Source of the DNA: Cryobacterium aureum
GTDB lineage: Bacteria; Actinomycetota; Actinomycetes; Actinomycetales; Microbacteriaceae
Length of the DNA stretch: 64,000 nt
Assembly: GCF_002954245.1 (NCBI RefSeq)
Contig: NZ_PPTG01000052.1
Span: 18,154-82,153, forward strand
Direction of reading: 5' to 3'
Below, one piece after another: positions 27,130 to 35,340 of this stretch (its first letter is position 1; every line of letters starts with the position of its first letter). A program made the translations under genes and the position numbers. The notes beneath the pieces were generated by a model, which was not told where the DNA came from, made no database searches, and saw nothing but the letters and a program-made list of their open reading frames with translations.

Positions 27130-27819
27130 CTAGATCGGGAGGGCAGTCGAAGTGCTTTCCCATGCCATACGAATTTCGCCTTCCGTTGCCATGTCAAAAC
27201 GGTGGCGCATGAGCAGCATTGAGGCGTCGTGTTGCTCCGGGTCGTCGCTGGCGACGCAGTCCGTGGCAAGAACCACGTAGTAGTTCGCAAACATCGCGTC
27301 GCGAGCGGTGGATTCCACACAACCCTCTGTGGTGCACCCGGTGACGATTACCGTCTCGATTCCGTTGCTGCGCAGAAGGAGATCGAGGTTGGTGCCCCAG
27401 AACGCGCTGGATCTGTACTTACGCACGACAAGTTCATCGCCGATGGGAAGGAGTTCCTCGACGAAGTCGAACCCAGGCGTGCCCGGACGGGTGTAGATAA
27501 GTGGCTCAGCCCGGGAGATGTCGCTCGAGTGCATCCGCTGGTTGAACCGGATTTGTGCGGGCGAGTCACTGGCTCGACCGGGAAGCGAAGTGTTCTGAAT
27601 GTGTATTACGAGCACGCCGTTTTCCCGGGAACTCTTCAGCAGCTCATGCAGTCGGGGTCGGCTCTGGTGATACATGCTCAGATCGATGCCCATGATACCG
27701 AAAGCGCCATCTGGTTCGATGAAGTCCCGCTGCATATCAACGATGACGAGCGCGGTGTGCGAAGGCTCGACGAGCTCCTTGAGTTCCGTGTATATCTGCT
27801 TCCCATCGACGATGATCAT
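27130..27819 (-). CDS. Isochorismatase-family cysteine hydrolase
   Basis: This 229-residue hydrolase has the full catalytic triad: D28 in VIVDMQ, K134 in VRKYRSSAF and C167 in TEGCVES. Family members include N-carbamoylsarcosine, ureidoacrylate, biuret and nicotinamide hydrolases, all cleaving C-N bonds through a cysteine nucleophile. The YRSSAFWGTNL stretch is typical of the N-carbamoyl/ureido type (memory). It is first in the enzyme arm after the solute-binding-protein gene and its hairpin. With the PuuE-like protein it suggests a nitrogenous ring or ureido substrate (inference). Confidence 0.85.
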   Translation of the reverse strand: MIIVDGKQIYTELKELVEPSHTALVIVDMQRDFIEPDGAFGIMGIDLSMYHQSRPRLHELLKSSRENGVLVIHIQNTSLPGRASDSPAQIRFNQRMHSSDISRAEPLIYTRPGTPGFDFVEELLPIGDELVVRKYRSSAFWGTNLDLLLRSNGIETVIVTGCTTEGCVESTARDAMFANYYVVLATDCVASDDPEQHDASMLLMRHRFDMATEGEIRMAWESTSTALPI

Positions 27820-27867
27820 TGCAATTACTCCTTATTTGAAGGGACGTCAGAGCGGCGCCACGGGTGA

Positions 27868-27905
27868 ACTGGGCGGCTCAGCGCGGGTGCGCTGAGCCGC
27901 CCAGT
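27868..27905. terminator. Strong intra-operon hairpin (attenuating terminator)
   Basis: A perfect 17-bp stem (ACTGGGCGGCTCAGCGC and its complement) with a GGGT loop lies between the solute-binding-protein gene and the cysteine hydrolase gene. Such hairpins downstream of binding-protein genes usually limit read-through and stabilise the upstream mRNA, giving excess binding protein over the enzymes. Confidence 0.8.
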
Positions 27906-27926
27906 GAGCCTGGGCTAGGGCTAGGG

Positions 27927-29078
27927 CTAGGGCTGAATGGTCTCGACGAACGTTGTGACTTCGTCGACGATACGCATGATGGTGACAGCCTTGCTCGGCT
28001 TGCGTGAGCCCTCGGGGAACGAGATTGTTCCCGTTACGGCGACCAGGTTCTGGGTGCTCGCGAGGGCATCCCTCACCGCTGCCGGGTCGGTGTCATCGGT
28101 CGCGCGCTTGAGTGCATCTGCGATCAGGTTCATCGTGTCGAAACCCAGTGCGGCGAATGCATTCTCCGGAGCAGTGCCATATTCCTCGGTGTAGGCCGTC
28201 ACGAAGTCCTGAACGACCGCATCCGTACTTTCGAGGGAAACGTGAGTGGAGAAATAGACATCCTTTGAGTTGGCGCCTGCGACTTCAGCGACCAGCGGAG
28301 TGTCGTAGCCGTCGCCCGATACGATGGGTTGCATGAGCCCCGCAGCGCGGATTTGCTGTGTGATGATGCCAGCCTCGTTCGGGATTGCGGCGACGAACAG
28401 CACATCAGGCTGGGTCTTCAAAGCTTGCAGTCGTGCAATCTGCGCCGAGTAGTCTGTGTCGCCCGACTTGTACGAGTCTTCAAGGACAATCTCGCCGCCG
28501 CTGGCGGTGAAGCGCTCCTGGAAGAACTTGTTTAGCGCGGTGGTGAAGTCATAGGCCTGGTCCACGAGCGCCCACGCGGTTTGTGCGCCCAACTCTTCGG
28601 TCGAATAGTCTGCGATTGCTTCAGCCTGAAGGTCGTCACCGTAACAGGCCATAAACATGGAATCACCGACCTGTTCGGGCAGCGTCGGGAGGGTCGCACC
28701 GGATGCAACAAAAGGAATACCCGCCGCTTGGGCAATGGGCCCGGCCACCAATGCCAAGGTGGAGTCGTTCGTTCCGCCAAGTGCCACCGCACCGTCGTTC
28801 TCGATGAGTTCGGAAACGACGTTAGTTAGCGTCGTAGTCTCCGAAGCGGCATCCGAGAATGCAACCCGAATCTGCTTACCGTTGATGCCGCCGCTTTCGT
28901 TGATCTGCTTCGCAGCGAGTTTGAACCCGTTGTAGCCGGGCTGGTCGATTGATGCTTGCGAGCCAGTGATGCTGTACACAGCGCCGACGACAATCTCGTC
29001 GTCAGCGGCGGCGGCCGAGCAGCCGGCGAGGAGCATCGCAGCGCTCACGCCAAGTGCCAATAATTGGATGTTTCTCAT
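27927..29078 (-). CDS. LIV-type ABC transporter substrate-binding lipoprotein
   Basis: This 383-residue type I periplasmic-binding-fold protein has a lipoprotein signal with lipobox LLAGC (C20), then EIVVGAVYSITGSQA, the classical start of Leu/Ile/Val-family binding proteins. ATG 29078 with AAAGG upstream is preferred to the longer frame from 29132, which gives a His/Asn-rich non-signal start. It captures the substrate outside the membrane for LivHM. The true ligand is probably the small acid, amino acid or amide degraded by the operon. Three TAG stops follow in frame at 6-bp spacing within a GGGCTA tandem. Confidence 0.92.
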   Translation of the reverse strand: MRNIQLLALGVSAAMLLAGCSAAAADDEIVVGAVYSITGSQASIDQPGYNGFKLAAKQINESGGINGKQIRVAFSDAASETTTLTNVVSELIENDGAVALGGTNDSTLALVAGPIAQAAGIPFVASGATLPTLPEQVGDSMFMACYGDDLQAEAIADYSTEELGAQTAWALVDQAYDFTTALNKFFQERFTASGGEIVLEDSYKSGDTDYSAQIARLQALKTQPDVLFVAAIPNEAGIITQQIRAAGLMQPIVSGDGYDTPLVAEVAGANSKDVYFSTHVSLESTDAVVQDFVTAYTEEYGTAPENAFAALGFDTMNLIADALKRATDDTDPAAVRDALASTQNLVAVTGTISFPEGSRKPSKAVTIMRIVDEVTTFVETIQP

Positions 29079-29112
29079 TGTCGTGCCTTTCGTTGTGTTG
29101 TGAGTGTGGGAA

Positions 29113-30147
29113 TTACTGCTGTGGTGCGTCAACGGAAACTGGAGTGGCAGGTTTCTTCATGAACCATGTCGAGGGATGCATCTCACGGCTACCCATGAGG
29201 CCCTGACGGCGAAAGATCATGAAGGCGATCAGGGCAGCGGCGATAATGATTTGTGAGACGCCGGGCAGCTCAAAGCGGCGCTCAAGGTCGCGCAGAATCA
29301 CAGGCACGATAGTCATGATGATGGCTCCGATAACGGAACCGGTCACGCTGCCCGACCCGCCGATAACAAGCATGATCACAATCAAGAAAGTCAGGTCGAA
29401 AGAATAGGTGGGTGGCGTAATTGCGGTGAGCTGGTGGGCAAGCAACGCCCCACCTACGCCGCCAAAGAATGCGCTCATGATGAAGGCGATGAGTCGAATC
29501 TGGAACACGTAGATACCGCGGCTCGCCGCGGCCACGGAGTCATCCCGCACGGCGATCATCGACCGACCGAATGGGGAGTGCACCAGACGCCACACGACGA
29601 AGACCGTGACGACCGCCCACCCGAACGCCCACCACAGAGTCGTCGCCGAATCTAAACCACTCAGTCCTCGAGCACCGCGGGTGACCGGCTCCCAGTTGCT
29701 CGCGAGGCTCTTGACGACAATCAGTAGGCCCAGAGTCATTACCGCGAGATAGTGACCGCGAAGTCGCAACACGACGAGGCCAACAGGCAGGGCAACGAGC
29801 GCGGCAAGAAGCCCTCCGAGCACGGTCGCAAGTGGGAAAGGCATTGCGAACTCCTGAAACCAGGCGGGCAGGTCCGCGAGCTGAAGGGCTCGCGCAGCAA
29901 GCGGCATCGTCAGGAGGGCAGATACATAGCCGCCAATGGCCATGAAAGCAGCATGGCCGAGGGAAAAGTCTCCCGTGAACCCGTTCGTGAGATTTAGGCT
30001 CGCCGTTAAGACGATGTAGATCCCCATCAGTTGAAGAATCCGCAAGTAGTAGTTATTAAGCGTCGCGTCTGCGACCCCGAGGAGAACTACGAGAAGAACA
30101 ATCCCTCCCAGCAGCACGACGTTCTTGCGCGTAAGAAAGCTCTTCAT
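29113..30147 (-). CDS. livM: LIV-type ABC transporter permease (LivM-like)
   Basis: This 344-residue, strongly hydrophobic protein has about 9-10 membrane segments. Family stretches are TNGFTGDFSLGHAAFMAIGGY (N-terminal third, shown here as two overlapping motifs TNGFTGDFSLGH and GHAAFMAIGGY) and SFDLTFLIVIMLVIGGSGS, matching LivM. It pairs with LivH to form the channel. It lies 3 bp downstream of livH and ends 34 bp before the binding-protein start, within one transporter operon. Confidence 0.9.
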   Translation of the reverse strand: MKSFLTRKNVVLLGGIVLLVVLLGVADATLNNYYLRILQLMGIYIVLTASLNLTNGFTGDFSLGHAAFMAIGGYVSALLTMPLAARALQLADLPAWFQEFAMPFPLATVLGGLLAALVALPVGLVVLRLRGHYLAVMTLGLLIVVKSLASNWEPVTRGARGLSGLDSATTLWWAFGWAVVTVFVVWRLVHSPFGRSMIAVRDDSVAAASRGIYVFQIRLIAFIMSAFFGGVGGALLAHQLTAITPPTYSFDLTFLIVIMLVIGGSGSVTGSVIGAIIMTIVPVILRDLERRFELPGVSQIIIAAALIAFMIFRRQGLMGSREMHPSTWFMKKPATPVSVDAPQQ

Positions 30148-30150
30148 TAT

Positions 30151-31047
30151 TTATGCCCTCTCAACTTCGGACTTGCCGAACAGCCCGTTCGGCCGGACCA
30201 GCAGAACAATCAGCAGAAGCGAGAAGACGAAGGCGTCACGGTAACCCGAGAACTCCGGAGGGAGAAAGCCAACGAACCCGATCTCGGCGACCCCGAGGAT
30301 CACCCCACCCGCCACTGCACCGCGAATCGACCCAATTCCCCCGATGACGGCAGCGACGAACGCTTTTACGCCGGGAAGGAAGCCCATGAAGGGATCAATG
30401 ATTCCGTACCGTGAGGCCCACAGGAACCCAGCCGTTCCCGCAAGAGCCGAACCAAGAACGAATGCTGCGCCAATCGCCCAGTTGACGTTGATGCCGATGA
30501 GTCGCGCGGCGCGAAGATTCTCGCTCGATGCGCGCATCGCCATGCCGGTCTTCGATCGGTTGATGTACAGGGTCAGGAGCACCATAAGAGCAATGACCAG
30601 CAGGAAGGTGAGCACATCCAGTTGGGTGAAACGGATACCCCCCACATTCATGGTCTGCGTTAGATCGCCGGGGAGCCTGAAGGCGCGCGGCTGAGGGCTG
30701 AGTACCAGAACCGTCGAGTTTTGTAGTAATCGGCTTACCCCGAGGGAGGTGATGAGCATCGCGACTTCTGGCGCGCCTCGTAGCGGCCTGTAGGCGGTTC
30801 GTTCAACGATCAGGCCCATGAGGGCCATGAGCAGGGTCGGGATGACGACAGCAAACAAAATGGGCAGGATCGTCGCGCTTATGAAGATGCTCGAGACGTA
30901 AGCGCCCAGCATCATGAGGTCTCCATGCGCGAAGTTTATGAGCCGCAGGATGCCGTAAACCATCGTCAGTCCGATAGCGAGGAGGGCATAGATACTTCCG
31001 AGCGCAAGCCCGTTCACCAGCTGCTGCATGATGTAGTTGATCGTCAT
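30151..31047 (-). CDS. livH: LIV-type ABC transporter permease (LivH-like)
   Basis: This 298-residue membrane protein starts MTINYIMQQLVNGLALGS, followed by IYALLAIGLTMVYG and INFAHGDLMMLGAY, signature LivH sequences. ATG 31047 is chosen; the open frame to 31176 runs into livF and lacks membrane character. About eight membrane segments. The start is 4 bp after the livF stop. Confidence 0.92.
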   Translation of the reverse strand: MTINYIMQQLVNGLALGSIYALLAIGLTMVYGILRLINFAHGDLMMLGAYVSSIFISATILPILFAVVIPTLLMALMGLIVERTAYRPLRGAPEVAMLITSLGVSRLLQNSTVLVLSPQPRAFRLPGDLTQTMNVGGIRFTQLDVLTFLLVIALMVLLTLYINRSKTGMAMRASSENLRAARLIGINVNWAIGAAFVLGSALAGTAGFLWASRYGIIDPFMGFLPGVKAFVAAVIGGIGSIRGAVAGGVILGVAEIGFVGFLPPEFSGYRDAFVFSLLLIVLLVRPNGLFGKSEVERA

Positions 31048-31051
31048 CGGA

Positions 31052-31759
31052 TTAGTCCAGTCCCAGGTAGGCCGCACGGAGCATTGGGTTGTTAATGAGT
31101 TCTGTCGAAGGGCCTTCGATAGTGACCGTGCCAGTTTCAAGCACGTAGGCGCGGTCGGAAATGCGCAGGGCCTCATTCGCGTTCTGTTCCACGAGAAGAA
31201 TCGTGACGCCCTCGTTTCGGAGTTCGACTACGACGTCGAAGATCTTCTCGACGAGGAGCGGAGCAAGCCCAAGTGACGGCTCGTCGAGGAGCAAAAGATT
31301 CGGCCTGCTCATGAGTGAACGAGCGATTGCGAGCATCTGCTGTTCACCACCGCTGAGGGTGCCGGCCCGTTGCGACTTTCGCTGTTCAAGCACCGGGAAC
31401 ATTCCGAACATCCGTTCCATGTCGCTCTTTACGCCGGAAGGATCCTTGCGGTTGTAGGCGCCAAGTTTTAGATTTTCCGTTATCGTGAGGCGGCCAAAGA
31501 TCATCCGTCCCTCGGGTGAGTGCGATATGCCGCGAGTGACTATTGCTTCAGGAGACAGCCCAACCATCGACTTGCCCTTGAACAATATTTCGCCGGACCG
31601 TGGCTTCAATACTCCAGAAACGGTTCGAAGTGTTGTCGTCTTTCCTGCACCATTGCCTCCAACAACGGTGACGATCTCACCTTCATTGACGGTCAAGCTC
31701 AGGTTAGAAACCGCGACGATCTTGCCGTAGGCAACGGAGAGATTACGAATTTCAAGCAT
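31052..31759 (-). CDS. livF: LIV-type ABC transporter ATP-binding protein (LivF-like)
   Basis: This 235-residue ATPase has Walker A GGNGAGKTT (~34-42), the signature TLSGGEQQM (~137), Walker B LLLLDEPS (~158) and the switch His in LLVEQNANEA. Length and the EQNA motif identify LivF as opposed to LivG. It overlaps livG by 8 bp. Confidence 0.92.
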   Translation of the reverse strand: MLEIRNLSVAYGKIVAVSNLSLTVNEGEIVTVVGGNGAGKTTTLRTVSGVLKPRSGEILFKGKSMVGLSPEAIVTRGISHSPEGRMIFGRLTITENLKLGAYNRKDPSGVKSDMERMFGMFPVLEQRKSQRAGTLSGGEQQMLAIARSLMSRPNLLLLDEPSLGLAPLLVEKIFDVVVELRNEGVTILLVEQNANEALRISDRAYVLETGTVTIEGPSTELINNPMLRAAYLGLD

Positions 31760-32579
31760 CGTGGGCTCCCGCTCCTAGGTAGGCCTCAATTACGGCAGGG
31801 TGCTTGCGGATGTATGACGGTTCACCATCGGCAATTAGCCGACCGTAGTTCAGCACTTGAATCCGCTCACACGTGTTCATGATGAAATGCACGTTGTGTT
31901 CGATGAGCATGATGGTGAGGGCAAACTCGCGGTGAACTCTCTTAATGAGTTCCATCAATTCAAGGGTCTCCGTTGGGTTCATTCCGGCCGCCGGCTCGTC
32001 GAGGAGCAGCAGCTTTGGCTCAAGCGCCAGGGCACAGGCGATTTCCAGCCGACGCTGGGCGCCGTACGGCAATCCGTCGCCCGGTAAATCCCGAACGTCG
32101 TCCAAGTTCAGCAACTTGAGCAGGTCGCGAGCCTTCCGCTCAGTGCGGGCTTGTCCGGCGCGGTATCCAGGTGTGTAGAAAATCGTGGAGAGTAGCGACG
32201 GAGCCTCATGAAGGCCCAATGCGACTTTCACGTTGTCGATGACCGAGAGGCCTCGAATGTTTCGGATGTTCTGGAAGGTGCGAGCGACGCCCGCGCCTGC
32301 GAGAACATGCGGCTTTGCCCCCGTGATGTCGCGGCCCTGAAGCACCACGGAGCCTGTGGTGGGCGGCACGAGTCCGGTGAGCAAGTTGAAGAGAGTCGTC
32401 TTGCCGGCGCCGTTGGGACCGATGATTCCCAGGAGGCGCCCCTGCTCGAGTTCAAGGGCGTACTCGCTAAGCGCGGTGAGCCCGCCGAAAGTTACTCCGA
32501 GGTCCTTCACACCGAGGAAAGCACCTTCGCCGCTTGTTGCGGCGCGCGCTCCCTGCGCAAAAACGATCCCATCTGTCAT
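31752..32579 (-). CDS. livG: LIV-type ABC transporter ATP-binding protein (LivG-like)
   Basis: This 275-residue ATPase has Walker A GPNGAGKTT (~54-62), Walker B LLLDEPAAGMNPTE and LIEHNVHFIMN, with the extra C-terminal BCA_ABC_TP_C tail typical of LivG. The usual LSGGQ-like region is degenerate (PYGAQRRLEIA), as in many LivG proteins. AAGGAG precedes ATG 32579. First gene of the leftward arm of the regulon, facing the GntR regulator. Confidence 0.92.
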   Translation of the reverse strand: MTDGIVFAQGARAATSGEGAFLGVKDLGVTFGGLTALSEYALELEQGRLLGIIGPNGAGKTTLFNLLTGLVPPTTGSVVLQGRDITGAKPHVLAGAGVARTFQNIRNIRGLSVIDNVKVALGLHEAPSLLSTIFYTPGYRAGQARTERKARDLLKLLNLDDVRDLPGDGLPYGAQRRLEIACALALEPKLLLLDEPAAGMNPTETLELMELIKRVHREFALTIMLIEHNVHFIMNTCERIQVLNYGRLIADGEPSYIRKHPAVIEAYLGAGAHDA

Positions 32580-32639
32580 GTGCTCGACTCCTTACGTCGA
32601 ATCGGAGAATCGTGGTCTTTTTATGTGTTGCCACTGAAG

Positions 32640-32666
32640 ATACACAAGTGAACCCATCTTGTATAT
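32640..32666. promoter_or_regulatory. Imperfect palindrome in the divergent livG/GntR promoter region
   Basis: ATACACAAG and CTTGTATAT form a 9-bp inverted repeat with one mismatch around a 9-base spacer in the AT-rich 187-bp gap between the divergent operons. The size and spacing suit a dimeric GntR/FadR-type regulator. It is followed by further TATC/CATA-rich sequence that may hold the promoters. Confidence 0.45.
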
Positions 32667-32766
32667 CAGTTGCATATTTCAGTTATTTCTGATGAGGTGG
32701 ACTGCGGTCCGCCTGCCTTAGCTGTTTGGGGATCGTCAGGAGAAAATCAAAGGCTGAGAAGGGAAC

Positions 32767-33405
32767 ATGGTGTCAGCGCAACGGGACAGTGACTTGGCTT
32801 ACGCGAAGCTACAAGAGATGATCGTGGACTTGCGTCTTCCGCCCGGTACCTTCGTAAATGAAAGTGCCCTTGCCAGCGAACTAGGCTTTGGCCGCGTGCC
32901 GGTGCGCGAGGCTCTCGCTCGGCTCGCAAAAGACCGGTTCGTCACGATCATGCCCCGCCGCGGCACTGCCGTGACCCCGCTGACGCTAAGTGATGTTCTT
33001 GACATATTCGAGGCACGAGAAGTCATTCAGTGCGGCGTCGCGTACATCGCAGCCGCGCGTGCCAGCGAGGAAGATCTCTCGGTATTGCGCGCTCTTGTTG
33101 AGTCCATTGATCGTGATCGCGAAATCAATGATCACGAACAATTCCTTCTCGATGACCATGCCTTTCACGAGACGCTCGTGCACATGGTGAACAATTCGTT
33201 GCTTCAAGACGCCGCTGACAGTTTGTTGCTGCACAGCTTGCGGTTCTGGCGGATGCATTGGAAGAACCGGCCACCATCAAAAGATGCGATGCTCTCCCAT
33301 TCCGACTTGATGAGTGCGCTCGAAAGTGGTGACTCTGCTCGTGCCGAAGCGGCCATGCGCGATCATCTGACAACGTCGCGTCAGCTCGTGCAGATGCTCT
33401 TCTGA
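32767..33405 (+). CDS. GntR-family regulator, FadR subfamily (FCD domain)
   Basis: This 212-residue protein has an N-terminal winged helix (~10-75; LASELGFGRVPVREALARL is the recognition region) and a C-terminal FCD ligand domain with metal-binding histidines (DDHAFHETLV and later LMSALESGD with MRDHL). It starts the rightward operon, 2 bp before the CitE-like gene, and faces livG. It most likely represses both arms until a pathway acid or CoA-linked precursor binds. Confidence 0.9.
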   Translation: MVSAQRDSDLAYAKLQEMIVDLRLPPGTFVNESALASELGFGRVPVREALARLAKDRFVTIMPRRGTAVTPLTLSDVLDIFEAREVIQCGVAYIAAARASEEDLSVLRALVESIDRDREINDHEQFLLDDHAFHETLVHMVNNSLLQDAADSLLLHSLRFWRMHWKNRPPSKDAMLSHSDLMSALESGDSARAEAAMRDHLTTSRQLVQMLF

Positions 33406-33407
33406 CG

Positions 33408-34319
33408 ATGAATCCATCCGGCAACGGCCCAGGTCTTCGGAGCTACCTCTACGTACCCGGCGACGCGGGTCGGCGACTTGACATGGCGCAAGGGCTGCGG
33501 GCAGATGCCGTCATCGCAGACCTTGAAGACTCGGTAGTGCCCGCACATAAGGCGAGCGCCTTGGCACAGGTGCTCGCCTGGTTGAAATCCGAGCCGGTTG
33601 TCAGGGACAGGCGAGGGCGGCCCGTGGAGCGATGGGTCCGGGTGAATGCTGGCTGCGTGGGGCTCCAAGAGTTGAATCAGCTCGTACGCGGGCATTTGCG
33701 GGGAGTTGTGTTGCCGAAAATCACCACGTCGGCTGACCTCGCCGCAGCCGACGATGTGTTGACCGCGGCGGAGCGCAGGCAGGGCCTCGCCCCAGGCTCA
33801 ATCGCAGTCATGCCGCTCATCGAAACGGCCGAGGCCGTAGTCAACATCATGCCCATTGCCGGCGCGCCGCGAGTAATCATGCTGCAGCTTGGGGAAATCG
33901 ACCTTGCCGCAGATTTGGGGATGGAGCTCGGTGCCGACGAGGGCGGACTTGCGGCAATTCGATCGAACATTGTTGTCGCGTCGCGGGCGAACGGGCTGGC
34001 AGCTCCGGTCGGTCCGGTCTCTGCAAACTATTCAGACCTTGAACGCTTCCGATTCTCTACCGAGCGATTGCGCCGATTAGGCTTCGTCGGTCGGGCAGCG
34101 ATCCATCCCGCGCAACTACCGATCATTCATGAGACGTTTACACCCTCGGCCGACGCGGTCGCGTCAGCCAGGGCACTGCTTGATACAGCGAAGGTCTTCA
34201 CGGACGCTGGTCGTGGGGCATGGGTTGGAACCGACGGCAAGATGGTGGACGCGGCGATACTCCGTCAAGCGAGACGGATTCTGGAACTCGCAGCACCGAG
34301 CGAGAGCGAGATAAAATGA
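33408..34319 (+). CDS. CitE-like acyl-CoA lyase (HpcH/HpaI superfamily)
   Basis: This 303-residue TIM-barrel protein has SYLYVPGD (12-19), IADLEDSV (36-43, substrate/metal site), PLIETAEA with E139 and LGEIDLAADLG with D165/D169, and RAAIHPAQ near 230. Stand-alone members split malyl-, beta-methylmalyl- or citramalyl-CoA. With the adjacent hydratase and the CoA-transferase of the opposite arm it would split the hydrated mesaconyl-CoA product into glyoxylate plus propionyl-CoA, or pyruvate plus acetyl-CoA (inference). Its TGA overlaps the next ATG. Confidence 0.88.
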   Translation: MNPSGNGPGLRSYLYVPGDAGRRLDMAQGLRADAVIADLEDSVVPAHKASALAQVLAWLKSEPVVRDRRGRPVERWVRVNAGCVGLQELNQLVRGHLRGVVLPKITTSADLAAADDVLTAAERRQGLAPGSIAVMPLIETAEAVVNIMPIAGAPRVIMLQLGEIDLAADLGMELGADEGGLAAIRSNIVVASRANGLAAPVGPVSANYSDLERFRFSTERLRRLGFVGRAAIHPAQLPIIHETFTPSADAVASARALLDTAKVFTDAGRGAWVGTDGKMVDAAILRQARRILELAAPSESEIK

Positions 34320-34828
34320 CAAAACTTCCGAGTTGGCGTGGACGTTTCTTTGAGGATTTTGCAGTCGGTGAGATATATCAGCATGCGCTTGGACGAACGG
34401 TGACGCAGACGGACAACTCCTGGTTCACACTCCTCACTCAAAACACGGCGCCCCTGCACTTCGACCATCATTACGCTGCACAGACCGAATTCGGCAAACC
34501 GCTCATCAACTCGACCTTCACACTCGCGCTGGTCACCGGGCAGTCCGTGAGCGATATCTCGCAGAACGTAATGGCGAATCTCGGTTGGGACGAGGTTCGG
34601 TTGCCCAACCCTCTCTTCGAGGGCGACACTGTCTATTCCCGCTCCGAGGTTCTTGAAACTCGTGAATCTGCATCTCGACCCCATGTCGGAATCGTGACGG
34701 TTCGCACGACTGGCTACAACCAGAACGGGACACCGGTAATCAGTTTCCGACGCACGGTCATGATCTACCGCAGAGGCCAAGGTCCCAGCATCCCGACTGT
34801 AGAGCTGCACGACCCGCAGACCCGCTAG
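34316..34828 (+). CDS. MaoC-type hydratase, mesaconyl-CoA hydratase-like
   Basis: This 170-residue hot-dog protein has FFEDFAVGE near the start, then D33...H48 in TDNSWFTLLTQ and APLHFDHHYA, the catalytic Asp/His of MaoC hydratases, and TEFGKPLINSTFTLALVTG. The pattern with ANLGWDEVRLPNPLFEGDT closely matches mesaconyl-CoA/itaconyl-CoA hydratase-type MaoC proteins (memory). ATG 34316 overlaps the lyase stop (ATGA), so hydratase and lyase are made together. The proposed step is hydration of mesaconyl-CoA. Confidence 0.88.
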   Translation: MTKLPSWRGRFFEDFAVGEIYQHALGRTVTQTDNSWFTLLTQNTAPLHFDHHYAAQTEFGKPLINSTFTLALVTGQSVSDISQNVMANLGWDEVRLPNPLFEGDTVYSRSEVLETRESASRPHVGIVTVRTTGYNQNGTPVISFRRTVMIYRRGQGPSIPTVELHDPQTR

Positions 34829-34951
34829 GAAAGGCCACCGCCGGCATCTGCTGGTTTCGTGGGAGATCAGACAGAAATGGGATCCCTGTGTCGAAGCGTC
34901 GGGCACCATCTGGTCATTGACGCCGACCGAGCACCTGGCTAAATTTTAACA

Positions 34952-35288
34952 TGTCAACGACGGTTGAAAATTGAGCCAAGAACGACGGTTGAGAATTGAG
35001 CTAACAGAGCACGATGGTTGCGTGATCACGTTGGAAGAGTGGGCTTTGGTTCGTCGCCTTCATTTGAATGAGGGGGTGTCGCAGCGCGAGATCGCTCAGC
35101 GGTTGGGCATCGCGCGGAATACGATCGCGATAGCGATCAAGTCGGAGAAGCATCCCCAGCATGGTGGCGTCGTCCGGTCCTCGGCGATGAGGGAACTACG
35201 GCATGCTGATCGACCACGTGTACAAGCAAGAATGGAATTTACAGGGCTCACCCGCGCCAAGGCGGGCAGTTTGTCGTATTCGACCTAG
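34952..35288 (+). mobile_element. IS21-family left end with truncated istA
   Basis: Starting TGTCAACGACGGTTGAAAA, two 21-base near-identical direct repeats (34956-34976 and 34981-35001, one mismatch: AACGACGGTTGARAATTGAGC) and a third degenerate copy match the multiple terminal repeats of IS21 elements. A GTG at 35022 then opens VITLEEWALVRRLHLNEG and an HTH (SQREIAQRLGIARNTI), the IstA N-terminus. Similarity stops near 35160; catalytic domain, istB and right end are missing. Confidence 0.65.
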
Positions 35289-35340
35289 GAATCCTACGAG
35301 ACAACGGCTCGCGTCATCATCGTGCCGCGCTGCGGGGGGA

